Shown here piece after piece: positions 54,217-64,000 of a DNA stretch of 64,000 bases. This DNA is from Brachypterus glaber. Lineage: Eukaryota; Arthropoda; Insecta; Coleoptera; Kateretidae. Each line of letters begins with the position of its first letter. Position 1 is the first letter of the stretch. The translations under genes and the position numbers were made by a program. The notes below the pieces were generated by a model. The model did no database searches. It was not told the origin of the DNA and saw only the letters and a program-made list of their open reading frames with translations. The stretch lies in the NCBI GenBank assembly GCA_958510825.1, contig OY294048.1, positions 23,081,589-23,145,588 of the forward strand, read 5' to 3'.

Positions 54217-55104
54217 TAATGGCCGTGTGAACCTGGCCATGAAGATGGGGCACTTAAGAAATAAGGGTCCTTTCCTAAAAAGGGACCCCCTAGAAAGGTT
54301 AGTGCCCCAATTGGTTTCGTTAGTGCCCCTTTGGTTCTCGACTTATAAGGTTGGGGAAAAAAACACCTGTTCTTCACAAAAGAGAAATAACGATTTTTTC
54401 GATTTTTTTTGTTTATCACTCGAAAGCATTTCGTTAGTTAACTCTCAGGATCACCTCCAAGTTGATAATTTTAAACCGTCACACTAACAAAAGTAAAAGA
54501 AATATATTTGTTTTTTTCGCACATATGAGCTCTCTAGCGTTGGTAGAGGTTAGTGCCCAATCAAACTATCCTCAGCCTTTATTATGAGGCTCGCCTCAGG
54601 GCTCCGAAAAAGTGCAAAAAAGAAAGTATATATTATTAAAGCATATACGAGTTCTTTATCGTTAGTGGACGTTAGTGCCCTCAAAAAAATGACTTAATGT
54701 CCAAAGACGACGACTCCAGAGGCTTTTAACTTTCCCAGATTTTAAGACCATACCATAGACTATAATACTATATAACTTAAGCCGGGAAAATTATTCTAAC
54801 CAAACCTTTGATATCTTTCAATCTTTGACATGAATTAAAAAACTTGAGTTGTTTAGTATCAAAAAATTAATTGCCAATTTTTTAAGAAGTGCCATCGGAA
54901 TAATACGAACATTTTATGAATATTATAACTATCATTCTCTCTTTCTCTAAAACGACTTGACAAAAAGGGACAAACTGCTGTCGGATTTTATAAATACCGG
55001 TAGTTAGCGCTACGTGTAAACGTAGTCATTTTTTTTATATGCTTTAATTTTTTTGCCTAGTGTACTTTTCGATATTTTTTCAAGCAAATTTTCTGCGTTT
55101 TATT

Positions 55105-55540
55105 TATTACATTATTCAGAGCGCATGCGCTAGAATAATATTATGCAGTAGTTTTGAATCGTCAAAAAACGTCCTGGACAAAAAATTCTTGGATACAAAT
55201 ATTTTAGATGGAAATAAATAAATAAATAAAAATAAATAAATGTGTTTCATGAAAAAAATAAGAAACTTTGAAAGAGTCCGTCCGTCCGTCCAATGTCACG
55301 ATTTTTGTTAACACGATAATTCAAGAACGATTAATCCGATCGACTTTTCTCTTAATTTTCAGAAAAAATCAGATTTCACTAGGGGAAGATCCCTATTGTG
55401 ATCCCTTCAAAAACAAAAAAGTTATGGGGGGTTAAACTGTAATAAAATCGAAAAAAGCTAAAAGAAAATTCCTATTAACGTATCTTTTAAAGGAAAAATT
55501 AATTTTATTGTAAGGATTATTTGCAGATAGGAAAACTTTT
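55105..55540 (+). repeat. Family B repeat copy
   Basis: 'cagagcgcatgcgctagaata' at about 55116, CGTC repeats at 55277-55290, 'cacgataattcaagaacg' and 'gttatggggggtta', as in the copies at 4-5 kb. Confidence 0.7.
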
Positions 55541-57194
55541 CTTAGCCGGGCAGCATAGGTATAGTAGCCATAGTTCCTTTCCATACTCGTTTCAGTATTA
55601 GACCATCTTCAAAGAAAACCTAACACTAATCTAATCTAACTTTCTATGGTAAGTCCCTATAATTTCCCGAACAGACCAATCTTACGACTGACCGACCGAT
55701 TTTTTTTTGCTCAAAATTGATTTATATATAAAACGTCATAAAAATACCCGAAACAAATTTTAAAACTTTTGCACGAATGCAAGGCTTTCCCAAAGTTTTG
55801 AATATTTTAAAAATGGGAAAGCAAAAGTAATAATTTGATACTAAGGAACTTAAGTTTTATGTCAAAAATTGAATGATGATCAAAAGTTTGGTTAGAATAA
55901 TTTTCCCGGCTTAAGTTATATAGAGTTATACTGTATAGGTATTGTCTTAAAATCTGGGAAAGTTAAAAGCCTCTGGAGTCGTCGTCTTTGGACGTTATGT
56001 CATTTTTTTGAGGGCACTAACGTCTACTAACGCCAAAGAACTCGTATATGCTTTAATCGAGGCTTTAATAATATACACTTTTTTTGTTCACTTTTTCGGA
56101 GCCCTGAGGTGAGCCTCATAATAAAGGCTGAGGAGAGTTTGATTGGGCACTAACCTCTACCAACGCTAGAGAGCTCCTATGTGCGAAAAAAACAAATATA
56201 TTTCTTTTAGTTTTGTTAGTGTGACGGTTTAAAATTATCAACTTGGAGGTGACCCTGAGAGTTAACCTTTGGGGATGGAGAAAAAAAATTCTGGGCACTA
56301 ACAGGCACTAACGAAATGCTTTCGAGTGATAAACAAAAAAAATCGAAAAAATCGTTATTTCTCTTTTGTGAAGAATAGGTGTTTTTTCCCCAACCTTATA
56401 AGTCGAGAACCAAAGGGGCACTAACGAAACCAATTGGGGCACTAACCTTTCTAGGGGGTCCCCTTTTAGGAAAGGACCCTTATTTCGTAAGTGCCCCATC
56501 TTCATGGCCAGGTTCACACGGCCAAAGTTAATAGTAAAAATTAGTATTTTAAGGCCAAGTTCTTTAAAATAGATCATGCAATATTCGCAAAAAAAAAATC
56601 TTTATTATTTAAAAGTAATGATTCACCCTCTTCCCATTAAAAAAAATGACTTATAGGCAAAAGTGTAACTTTTAAACTTTTAAGAGCGCACCAAAAATAG
56701 AGTTTTCGGAAAAAAATCAAAATAATATTTTTCTTAAGAAACTAGACCAAAAATTAAGCAAATAAGCCAATTCAAGGCATTCTAGGTTTAAAATGAAAAT
56801 TTAAATAAAAATTGACATGACTTGTCAAAAATTGACAAGTGACATATGGTTGTATTCAGAATTGATTTCTAAGACAAAATATGTAAAAATATATAGGGTG
56901 TCCCATTTGAAAATCGAAAGTTAAGGTCATTTCCGGTGAAACCGGAAGTGAAAAAAAGTTGTTTGATATGTCAAAAAATCGCAAATTTTGTCTTATGCAT
57001 GACCTCCAAATTTCATTTGGATAGCTCAATGTATAAAAAAGTTAAGGGGGGTGAACCACCTTCCTGAAACACCCGGTATAGTAGTAAAATTAATATTTAT
57101 AGCCACTACATTACAAAAAGCCGTATCTCCAACGCCAAAGGTCTTATATTTTTTTCTAATGAATTATTGTTTTAGGGTGAAGTCGAGCGTAATT

Positions 57195-57985
57195 TTAATT
57201 TTTTTTTTGCATTTTTGGATTTGAAATTCCATGAAATGTCCAGAAAATGTGAAAAAAGTGGGTGTTAAAAAATATCGGTCTGTCTGTTTTCTGTCTTTAA
57301 ACCTTGTAACTTTTAAACTAAATGTCCGATTTAATTTTTTTTTAATAAACGATTTAGGAACTTTGTATTTTGTGTGACCTTAAATATGGTTAACATTGCG
57401 GTGCGGCAAGGAAGGCAAGGAGGCAAAAATTAATATTATTATTTATCGTACGGTAAAACTTCTTGCACAGGTAAAAATCATGTCCCATTTTCTACACAGC
57501 TTTAATCATTTTTGTGCTGGGTCTATTACACTGGCCTAACAAAAAAAAAATTTAAAAATTCTTTATCAAGGACTAAACCTATCTTGTCTTATGTATTTTT
57601 GTCTGCTAAAACCGAATTTTCAATTTAAAAAAAATCTATCGCGTAGATTTCGAGTAAACCCCGGTTTTTATTGTCAAAATATGGTATTGGACATGATTTT
57701 TACCTGTGCAAGAATTTTTACCCTACGATCAATAATAATATTAACTTTTGCCTCCTTGCCTTCCTTGCAGCACCGCAATGTTAACCATATTTAAGGTCAC
57801 GCAAAATACAAAGGTCCTAAATCGTTTATTGAAAGAATTTTTTATAGACATTTAGTTTAAAAGTTACAAGGTTTAGAGATAGATAACATACAGACCGATA
57901 TTTTTTAACACCCATTTTTTTCACATTTTCTCGACGTTTCATGACATTTCAAATCCAACAATGCAAAAAAAAATGTGTTACTAGC
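57195..57985. mobile_element. Inverted repeat of about 790 bp
   Basis: 'gaccttaaatatggttaaca' with 'ttgcggtgcggcaaggaagg' at 57382-57412 is inverted at 57758-57800, and 'gtaaaaatcatgtcc' pairs with 'ggacatgatttttac'. Outer words 'cattttctcgacgtttcatg' and 'catgaaatgtccagaaaatg' also match. No ORF. Confidence 0.8.
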
Positions 57986-59036
57986 ATGTTAATGGTATAG
58001 GAAAATAGCGTTACAGGGGGGGGGGTCCAAAATGATCAAAATTTGCGTTACGTAACACTTGAACGTTCCCCAATTTATGAAAAAAAATCAGGGGTCGGAA
58101 ACAGAAAGTTAAAATTTGCAAAAAAACACCGTGCCAGGGGGCTGAAATAAAGAAAAACTGTTTTGTGATAAATTCGTCGCCCTCTACCGCTCGAAATATT
58201 AACTTCTCGTTATCGAGGCAATTACCGAAAATACGTAGAATTGTATTTAGAACATTTTTTGTTAAATAACTTTTTCTGTGCGACCAATAGAACACGAGAC
58301 CTTCCTTTAGACCTTCTATATGGTCCTGATAAGATTGAGCAAGACAAATTCCAGTGTGCAATTATTTCCAGGTCATGCTACTTTTCGCGATATTTTTACT
58401 GTACATACTGTGTATATTTTATGAACTGGCACCTCTGTGGAATGTGAAAAATTCAAGGTCACCTATACTTTACCTCTTCTCTTTCCCTTGCCTCAGTTCA
58501 CAGGTGTCAGTTAGTATTGTGACGACAGTACTAAGAATTTTGCGTTTTTATCAACGTAAAAAGTTTTTTGATGCTTGTAGCATACCTTCAGAAATAGCAT
58601 TAATCAAAGATATTTTTAAAATTATTCGAAGATCTGCATTGCTTTTGATTTTATTAAAAAAAAAGAACCAAAATGAGTTGTAGGTTTTTTAATCCATTCT
58701 GTGGAGATTGGAGATTTTTTAGGATTACATCTGCAAAAATTATCATTATTCAATAACAAACATACATTAAGGATGCCAACAAAAATTATTGATATTGGAA
58801 ATGTCTTATGGCTCCCATGAATTTTTGTCACGATTTTAGTGAATAAGTACAAAAGGAAAAAATACAAAGAAAAAAGGTAAAATAATGTGATATTTTCATA
58901 AATATTGAAAAATAATCATAACTCTATGACTTTGAGTCTTAGGTCAAAGTGGTAATCAGAAAAAATGTTGAAAATTACCTAATCCATCACTCTGCCAAGT
59001 TTGTCATACTCCCAACCAAACGCCCTGTATAAGTAC
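57986..59036 (-). repeat. Copy of the TACAGGGTGTTTGG repeat, inverted
   Basis: Read on the minus strand from 'tatacagggcgtttggttgg' at about 59033, it carries 'gtatgacaaacttggcagag', 'gatgccaacaaaaattatt', 'gattacatctgcaaaaatta' inverted, and the 58250-58600 segment shared with 53205-53470. A 116-codon minus frame (58361-58011) includes GICLAQSYQDHIEGLKEG, partly shared with 53310-53360; no domain is recognised. Confidence 0.65.
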
Positions 59037-59335
59037 TTCCTAAAATATTGTTTATTTAAACCGCTTGTTAACACATGTTGTAAGCAGTATATTTTTTTGG
59101 GTATAAATTGATATAAATATGAATTAAATTATACCTATTTTTTTAAGCATCGCCCCCTATAGCTTTCTTGTTGATGAATGGACTTTTTTCAAAATTGGTA
59201 TAAATATTTCTATGAATTAATGTTTCCCAAAAATTGTAATTTATAGGATTTCTGTTTTCTATTTTTGATAATTTTCGAAAAGTTGCCACCTTATGCCTTT
59301 TTTTATTTTTGAAGGGATTTTTTTCCAAAACAATA

Positions 59336-59999
59336 GTGTTTTGGGGTAGGGGTCTTTACAGCACATTACTGCGACACCTTTACCGCACCATCGTTACTGC
59401 GCATATACTTTACCGCGATAAGACTTTTCCGCTAAGACAATTACGGCGAGGGGTCAATACCGTGCTTAGACTTTACCGCGAAAACCATATCCGCACATAA
59501 TTATTTTTATTTCTTTGCAGAAAAAATGCCCCTTGCAGCAATCAACGTCGTAACTTACGCACTATCAAAAAATATTTTTAGCACTTTTCACAATTTCGAT
59601 CGACATGAGTATTACTACTAAACTGATTAATAAAAATTAATCGATAAAAATTTAATTAAAAAAAAACACACAAAAAAACACACATAAAAACACACACTTT
59701 ATCAATAAAAATACAAATTACATATTTGCTCTCGGTTTTTGTTTGGAAACCTAAACCAAACTGGCATCAATCCCGAGCAAAAAAACCCTTACATAAAAAT
59801 AAAAATAATATATTACAAACGGAGCGGTAAAAGATTTTTCCAGTAAAATTCATGCGCGATAAAGACCGTTCACGGTAATGGACTGAGCGGTGATGATCTT
59901 CGTGGTAAAATTACATGCGCGGTAATGGCTTGCCGCGGTAGTGGCTGCGCAGTAAAGGTCTTCCCGGTAATTTTTTTGCTGTAAAGTCCCGTGTTTTGG
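59336..59999. mobile_element. Non-autonomous element with ~16-bp periodic motif arrays at both ends
   Basis: A putative TIR GGGTCTTTACAGCA (59350-59363) is inverted at 59977-59990 (TGCTGTAAAGTCCC). Direct repeats GTGTTTTGG flank it at 59336-59344 and 59991-59999, consistent with a 9-bp (or 8-bp) target-site duplication as in Mutator or hAT/P-type elements. Inside the left end, nine TTACCGCG-like motifs recur every 13-16 bp (59366-59494). Inside the right end, ten CGCGGTAA-like motifs in opposite orientation recur every 14-17 bp (59824-59970). The middle 300 bp is AT-rich without an ORF. The arrays look like subterminal transposase-binding repeats. It ends 66 bp before the lipase exon. Confidence 0.75.
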
Positions 60000-60065
60000 T
60001 TTCTTTATGGAATTATTTTAGTAATTAATATTTAACCCTTTATTTACTAACCTAAGCCTTTTTAG

Positions 60066-60320
60066 GAATGTCTCAATTTGAATTTCGTGTCTTGCCAACG
60101 CCCATTGAGTTTTTACAACAACTTTTGAATATTTCTGAGAACCAAGTGCTTAATTTGGCACAGGGTTTTTATTTTGGTGATGTTAAGCCTAAAGATATTA
60201 AATTTTATGTTTACGATAAAAATGGATCATTTAATTCTATAGATTTAATGTCTGAAGAACATCTAGCAATGAACGCTAAAAAACCTACGAAAATTGTGAT
60301 TCATGGGTGGCAATCAAAAG
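60066..60320 (+). CDS. Exon of a pancreatic-lipase-family lipase
   Basis: A 255-nt exon lies between an acceptor (cctaagcctttttag, AG at 60064-60065) and a donor (AAAG then GTAAGA at 60321). The frame is open throughout. Near its end it reads DIKFYVYDKNGSF, then EEHLAMNAKKPT, KIVIHGWQSKG: the beta-strand and oxyanion-loop region of animal neutral lipases and phospholipase A1 (DVxFxLYTRxN...NPxKPTKxIIHGW). HGW precedes the catalytic Ser exon (GxSxG), which is not in the window. The first part (GMSQFEFRVLPTPIEF) would follow a signal-peptide exon also not seen. ATG at 60068 is probably an internal Met, because the acceptor sits 2 nt before it. The donor leaves phase 1. The gene is likely a secreted digestive or yolk-type lipase; the exact subfamily is unknown. 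Confidence 0.8.
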
Positions 60321-60755
60321 GTAAGATGGATTTTGATATACACTATTTAATGCTTTAAACTACGTCACTTATTCGATTTTCGCACCAAAATCTATTGGTA
60401 TTTGACAATAAAATATATACTTAGTCTTACTTAGGTAGGTACTTTACAAAATATGGTTAAATAAAATTCGAATTCAAGGTTATGGAAACGGTTAGATATT
60501 CTTAATTATAATTATAAGCCTAAGCTCTAAGTAATTATCGTATTTTGGCCCAAACAAGGCAGTGGCACACCCGGGGGCTAGCGGGCTGTTCTTTAAGTCC
60601 GTTTTAACAATTTTGCTGACAAAAATGAATAAAATAATTAAAATTTTTGTTTTTGTATGGCTTAAGCACCTCCCAAGAGAAATCCTGGGTGCGCCACTAA
60701 AACAAGGTATTAACATAACAAGCCGTGAAGATTCAAGATTCAATATTTATTGATG

Positions 60756-61560
60756 TATATAATAATAATAATAATAATAATTTATTTCACCATGTACATT
60801 ACATTACATTTACATACAGTATATATGGTTGGTCAGGTATACAAATTATTTGTTTACACAGGTGAGATGAAAATAAATAAATAAATAAATTTACAATACA
60901 GTTAAAAATCGTTTTAGTTTAGTTTAGTTGTTTCAATGCGGGGTTCATAGCCCTCAACACCTGGTCCCTAGGGACCTTTGTGTTTACCGCACAGACCTCC
61001 TCAGAGCATCCCTGTTTCTTTTAAAAAGTCCAGGTATGGTTTCAGGGGAGTGTTCATGATCTCGTTTGGTTCCAGAGAGTCGTTCCCAAAGTACTTCCAT
61101 CTTAAAATTCGTTTTACATTCACAACATATTAAAAGCAGTATGGTCAATATCAGCATCTAGATTTTGAGTAACACTGTAAAATGCCTGCCGCAGAAGGTA
61201 TTGTTTTGTTTTTGCTTTAAATTACAATAATGGGAGAGCTTGTACACGCGTAGATAGTTTATTATAAAATTTTACCCCATAGTAATTACACCCATTTCTG
61301 ATAGACCCCAATCTTAGGAAATTTGCCCTAAAGTTTATGGCCCTTGTGTTGTAATTGTGTTCGTTATGATTAGTTATTAAGGCATTCTTGGTTTGGTGCA
61401 CGTATAACAGACAGACCAATATGTAAAATGAGGGTAATGTTAGAACCCCCAGTAAATTTGGATTTGACATCTTGTCTATACCCTAGACTGGATATTATCC
61501 TCATTACCTTACGCTGTAATTCAAAAATTCTGGACATATTGGCTGCATGAGACTATAAGA
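60756..61560 (-). pseudogene. LINE ORF2 C-terminus, minus strand, with (ATT)n tail
   Basis: Minus-strand peptides MSRIFELQRKVMRIISSLGY, then (frameshift) LGVLTLPSFYILVCLLYVHQ, EHNYNTRAINFRANFLRLGS and YYGVKFYNKLSTRVQAL match the C-terminal block of CR1/Jockey-like ORF2. The 3' UTR ends 'catggtgaaataaatt' and (ATT)n at 60756-60783, like the LINE at 19311-19785. It is interrupted at 60917-61101 by another LINE tail. Confidence 0.8.
60917..61101 (-). mobile_element. 5'-truncated I/LOA-like LINE tail with 15-nt target duplication
   Basis: In reverse complement it matches the last 185 bases of the 43.7-47.0-kb LINE (GTACTTTGGGAACGACTC, 'tcatgaacactcccctgaaa', 'cctggactttttaaaagaaa', 'caggtgttgagggctatgaa'). 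It is bounded by TTAAAAATCGTTTTA (60902-60916) and TTAAAATTCGTTTTA (61102-61116), a target-site duplication with one mismatch. It lies within the 3' UTR of the older LINE. Confidence 0.88.
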
Positions 61561-61599
61561 CATTTGTGACGCAAATAAGGCATAATAAGAATATATGCA

Positions 61600-61665
61600 A
61601 TGATTTGAATTCTATTATATATTCTTTACAGTGAATAGTATATTGCATTTTCCCTAATACTTATT
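61600..61665. repeat. Short dispersed repeat (third copy)
   Basis: 'tatattctttacagtgaata' plus 'gtatattgcattttc' matches 29080-29120 and 50265-50305. Confidence 0.6.
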
Positions 61666-61764
61666 AAACGCAAGTTAATATTTAATTAAAAAGCAAAATA
61701 AAAAAAAAGGAAAGAAGTAGCCAGCGATGCATCGCCATTTTTTGCACATCGGCAGAGGTAATAT

Positions 61765-62880
61765 CTGATTACGAAAAAATATTGAAAAAAAATTTTTGCG
61801 ATGTGGTTCAAATTTTTTGAAAAATATCCGATTTAGCTAAAATTTTCCATAAAGGCTTCTTGATAATATTAATACAGACTAATACCCAAAAACTTAAAAT
61901 TAAAAATGGCGGAATAAATATGGACGATTCCTTTTTAAAATTTTGCCAAAATTAACAAAACTAAGGCACAAAACAAACGAAAATTGAGAGATTCAACCCA
62001 ATCTGTTATGGGTTATATACTACTAAATACTGTAAAAATTTCATGATTTTCTATTGGTGCACATTTTTTTAATTTAATTTTGAAAAAAAATATTAAAAAA
62101 TTAGCAAAATATGAGTAATTTTTCTATTCTATTCATATATTACACAAAATTACCCTAAAATAATTACAGTTTTACGAAGTGCCATACATAATTTATTTTA
62201 AACATTTAAGAAAGAAAAATCGTAATACAAAACATTCAAACTGGTCCCAAAAAAAAGTGTACACAAGTCAGTTTTTTGCATAGGGCTATTTTTGCACTGC
62301 TAATTACAAAAGAAAATAATGAAAAATCTAAAAAAAAAAATCTGGGACCAATTTGGATTTTTCTAATAGGTAATATTTTTCTTTCTTAAATATTCAAAAT
62401 AAATTATGTATGGGACTAAATAGTTTTTCTTCGTAGTTCTGTAATTATTTTGGGGTAATTTTGTCTAATATATGAATAGAATAGAAAAATTACTCATATT
62501 TTGCCAATTTTTTAATATTTTTTTTTTAAATTAAATTAAAAAAATCATAAAATTTGTACAGTAATTAGTAGTATATATAAGGAAAATGACCGATAATAGA
62601 TTGGGCTGAATCTCTCAATTTTTGTTTCTTTTGTGCCTTACTTTCGTTAATTTTGGCAAAAAAATTATAAAAAAATCGGCCATATTTATTCCGCCATTTT
62701 TAATTTTAAGTTTTTGGGTATTGGTCCGTATTAATATTACCAAAAGAAGATTTTTTGCCAAATTTCAGCTAAATCATACAATTTCAAAAAATTTGAACCA
62801 CCCTAATGCCGAAATATTTGTTTTTTCAATTTTTTCACTATTTTTTTGGTAATCGGCAGTGAAAAAGATGGCCCTATGCA
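61765..62880. mobile_element. Palindromic element of about 1.1 kb
   Basis: Words on the left ('ttaaaattaaaaatggcgga', 'aaaattgagagattcaaccc', 'tgtaaaaatttcatgatttt', 'caaactggtccc') are mirrored on the right ('gggaccaatttgg', 'aaaatcataaaatttgtaca', 'gggctgaatctctcaatttt', 'tccgccatttttaattttaa'). The centre is near 62320. No ORF; the 76-codon frame at 62622 lies in an arm. Confidence 0.82.
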
Positions 62881-62919
62881 AATAAGCAAACTTTTGTCAC
62901 TTTTTTTTTCTGGGACCAC

Positions 62920-63058
62920 TGTGCATTATTTGCATTACTGTGTATTACATCGGAAGTATCTGCATTACGCTACATTATTCTGCATTATTTTATATTATTA
63001 TACATTACTATGCATTATTCTCTATTATTGTACATTACTTTACATTATTCTGCATTAA
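62920..63058. repeat. Decamer minisatellite, CATTATTCTG-like
   Basis: About thirteen degenerate 10-bp units (gcattattct, ctattattgt, acattacttt, acattattct). The overlapping YIIIHYYALF-type frames come from it. Confidence 0.8.
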
Positions 63059-63111
63059 AACAAAATTATACGTTAAATTAAACTGTCTTAGGAATAAAAT
63101 ACCTATTTGTA

Positions 63112-63152
63112 AGGTCCCTGTATGACAATAAATCTATCTATCTATCTATTTA
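63112..63152 (+). repeat. Probable LINE 3' tail with (CTAT)n
   Basis: 'aaggtccctgtatgacaata' and 'aatc' followed by (TATC)n. The complement of the 42306-42360 segment has a similar 'ggtccctgtatcactat' before its tail, so both may end the same LINE family. Confidence 0.5.
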
Positions 63153-63164
63153 CTTTAGTTTAGT

Positions 63165-63350
63165 TAGAAACCGTCAAAGACAAAGCTTTTTTTTTAAGGT
63201 GATGACCTTTTTTTGTCATCAAATACCTGGCGAGGGGTTATTTTTTTTGTTGGTAGCAACCGTGAGGGAAAAAGCTTTTTTTTTTGGAGTCATCAAAAAT
63301 CTGACTACGGTTTTTTTTAGAAACCGTCAGGAAAAAAGTTTTTTTTTTAC
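63165..63350 (+). repeat. Modular CAAAGCTTTTTT repeat, third locus
   Basis: Three units with 'agaaaccgtca(a/g)', 'gacaaagctttttttt', 'gtagcaaccgtgagggaaaa' and 'gcttttttttttgg' match the module of 32455-32880 and, inverted, 16600-17650. Confidence 0.65.
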
Positions 63351-63689
63351 TACCCCCGGGCCCCGATTTTCTCTTGATCGCCTTGTGTGCAGTACCTGCA
63401 TTGGGTGCATTAAAAAAATATCGTTCAGTACATTTCGAGTATTTTCTGCAGTAGGTGTACAGAAATTTCCCCAGTGATAGACCCTTCGGGGTTTAATTGA
63501 GAACATGCTAATAATTAACTATTTTAGATCAAAAATATACTGCTTATATTGCCTCAATTTAGCTCGCTAATAATGCTTCTATTTTTCGCACTAAATGCAA
63601 GCAAATATTTCAAAATAGCATTTGAATTGGTCAGTTGAAGTAGTACTGTTACTAGTCAAAAAAATTGCCATTTTGAGATAAGATAGAAA

Positions 63690-63824
63690 ATGTTCGCAAA
63701 ATTTGTAGCTTTATTCATTCTGCTTAAGAATACTATCTTTTTCGTAAACGCTGCGGCTGCACGGTTGATATCTTTACAGCATTCAGTTAAAGAACAGTAC
63801 TTGTCCAGGATAAGTTGTCCTTGA
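63690..63824 (+). CDS. Candidate first exon with signal peptide
   Basis: A 44-codon frame starts ATGTTCGCAAAA at 63690 and encodes MFAKFVALFILLKNTIFF, then VNAAAARLISLQHSV, a good Sec signal-peptide pattern (Lys, hydrophobic core, small residues at a cleavage site). 57 bp upstream lies TCAGTTG (63631), an arthropod-type initiator, with an AT-rich box 25-30 bp before it, and GATAAGATAG sits just before the ATG (63677-63686). The frame stops at 63824 without an obvious donor. A second frame, open from about 63791 to the window end (LVQDKLSLTSTFLELTAV), partly overlaps. It may be the start of another secreted-protein gene, possibly a neighbour of the lipase, or chance. Confidence 0.25.
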   Translation: MFAKFVALFILLKNTIFFVNAAAARLISLQHSVKEQYLSRISCP

Positions 63825-64000
63825 CTAGTACCTTTCTTGAACTGACTGCGGTAATTGACAATTTATTTTTGAAAATCAGGAATGCCGATCTTATACAAAA
63901 TAATCAAGCTAAGAATCGATTCAAATCAAAACTAAAAAAACAATTTTTTAATAATTATAATTTAAATAATTGTATAAAACAAAATCAAGAAATAGATAAA

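Larger units (their letters stand above)
53480..57005. mobile_element. Large inverted repeat, arms over 1 kb
   Basis: Left arm 53490-54850 and right arm 55855-57000 are reverse complements with high identity: 'acttccggtttcaccggaaa' at 53543 against 'tttccggtgaaaccggaagt' at 56933, and 'ggccatgaagatggggcact' at 54235 against 'agtgccccatcttcatggcc' at 56491. 'GTTAGTGCCC' words recur five or six times per arm. The same peptide frame is open in both arms (NLAMKMGHLRNKGPFLK, WFSTYKVGEK), but no family is recognised. The 1-kb spacer holds a family B copy and a family C piece. Confidence 0.85.

Noticed and set aside
54194..54487. 97-codon frame (GHLRNKGPFLK) and its partner at 56308-56577 as a gene family
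   Set aside because: Identity is explained by the inverted repeat; nucleotide words are conserved outside the frame equally well and no domain is recognised.
59366..59970. CRISPR or bacterial iteron array
   Set aside because: Motif spacing is regular, but the context is eukaryotic, the units are degenerate and the two arrays are inverted at element ends; transposon subterminal repeats fit better.

Overview
This is nuclear DNA from an animal, most likely an insect, but I cannot name the species. It is very AT-rich. It holds isolated exons flanked by GT/AG splice sites, many degraded non-LTR retrotransposon (LINE) 3' halves with reverse-transcriptase motifs, and a very high density of short palindromic (foldback or MITE-like) elements. 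No operons, bacterial genes, rRNA or intact tRNA genes are visible. One run of 200 N at 19111-19310 is an assembly gap.

Only two host protein-coding exons are well supported. The first (minus strand, 14078-14216) encodes the first transmembrane helix of an SLC6 Na+/Cl--dependent neurotransmitter transporter, with a residue pattern closest to glycine transporters. The second (plus strand, 60066-60320) encodes the N-terminal beta-sheet region of a secreted lipase of the pancreatic-lipase family. Both genes must continue beyond or across large introns. A third, weaker candidate is a signal-peptide-like start at 63690-63824. Most of the window therefore reads as intronic or intergenic DNA packed with mobile elements.

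Layout. 1-9 kb: palindromic repeats and several copies of a CGTC-rich dispersed repeat. 9.8-11.4 kb: hexanucleotide array and nested palindromes. 11.4-13.6 kb: LINE pieces, a decayed multi-copy transposon-type gene, microsatellites. 14-19 kb: SLC6 exon, MITE, an 835-bp tandem duplication with GGAGTTCCTC arrays. 19.3-25.9 kb: three LINE fragments, one inserted into a foldback element. 26.5-28.6 kb and 34.3-36.3 kb: two copies of a large GGCGCC-bearing palindromic repeat; the second is split by a LINE with an 8-bp target-site duplication. 30.5-32.4 kb: LINE plus fragments of two unrelated decayed ORFs. 39.9-41.8 kb: inverted-repeat element carrying a LINE. 43.4-47.0 kb: the longest LINE, with endonuclease, YSDD reverse transcriptase and RNase H, all broken. 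47-48.5 kb: nested MITEs. 50.3-53.2 kb: MITE, 827-bp tandem duplication, and an element with CCCAATAAACAATGG termini. 53.5-57 kb and 57.2-58 kb: large inverted repeats. 59.3-60.0 kb: an unusual element with about ten evenly spaced 8-9-bp motifs at each end in opposite orientation, lying 66 bp upstream of the lipase exon. 60.8-61.6 kb: a LINE with a second LINE tail nested inside it. 61.8-62.9 kb: long palindrome.

The nesting gives a relative history. The GGCGCC palindrome, the ATACCCC foldback and the HNYNTRAINF-type LINE were already present when other LINEs inserted into them; the two tandem duplications and the near-identical MITE pairs look youngest. All element names are by motif recognition only; no database search was possible.
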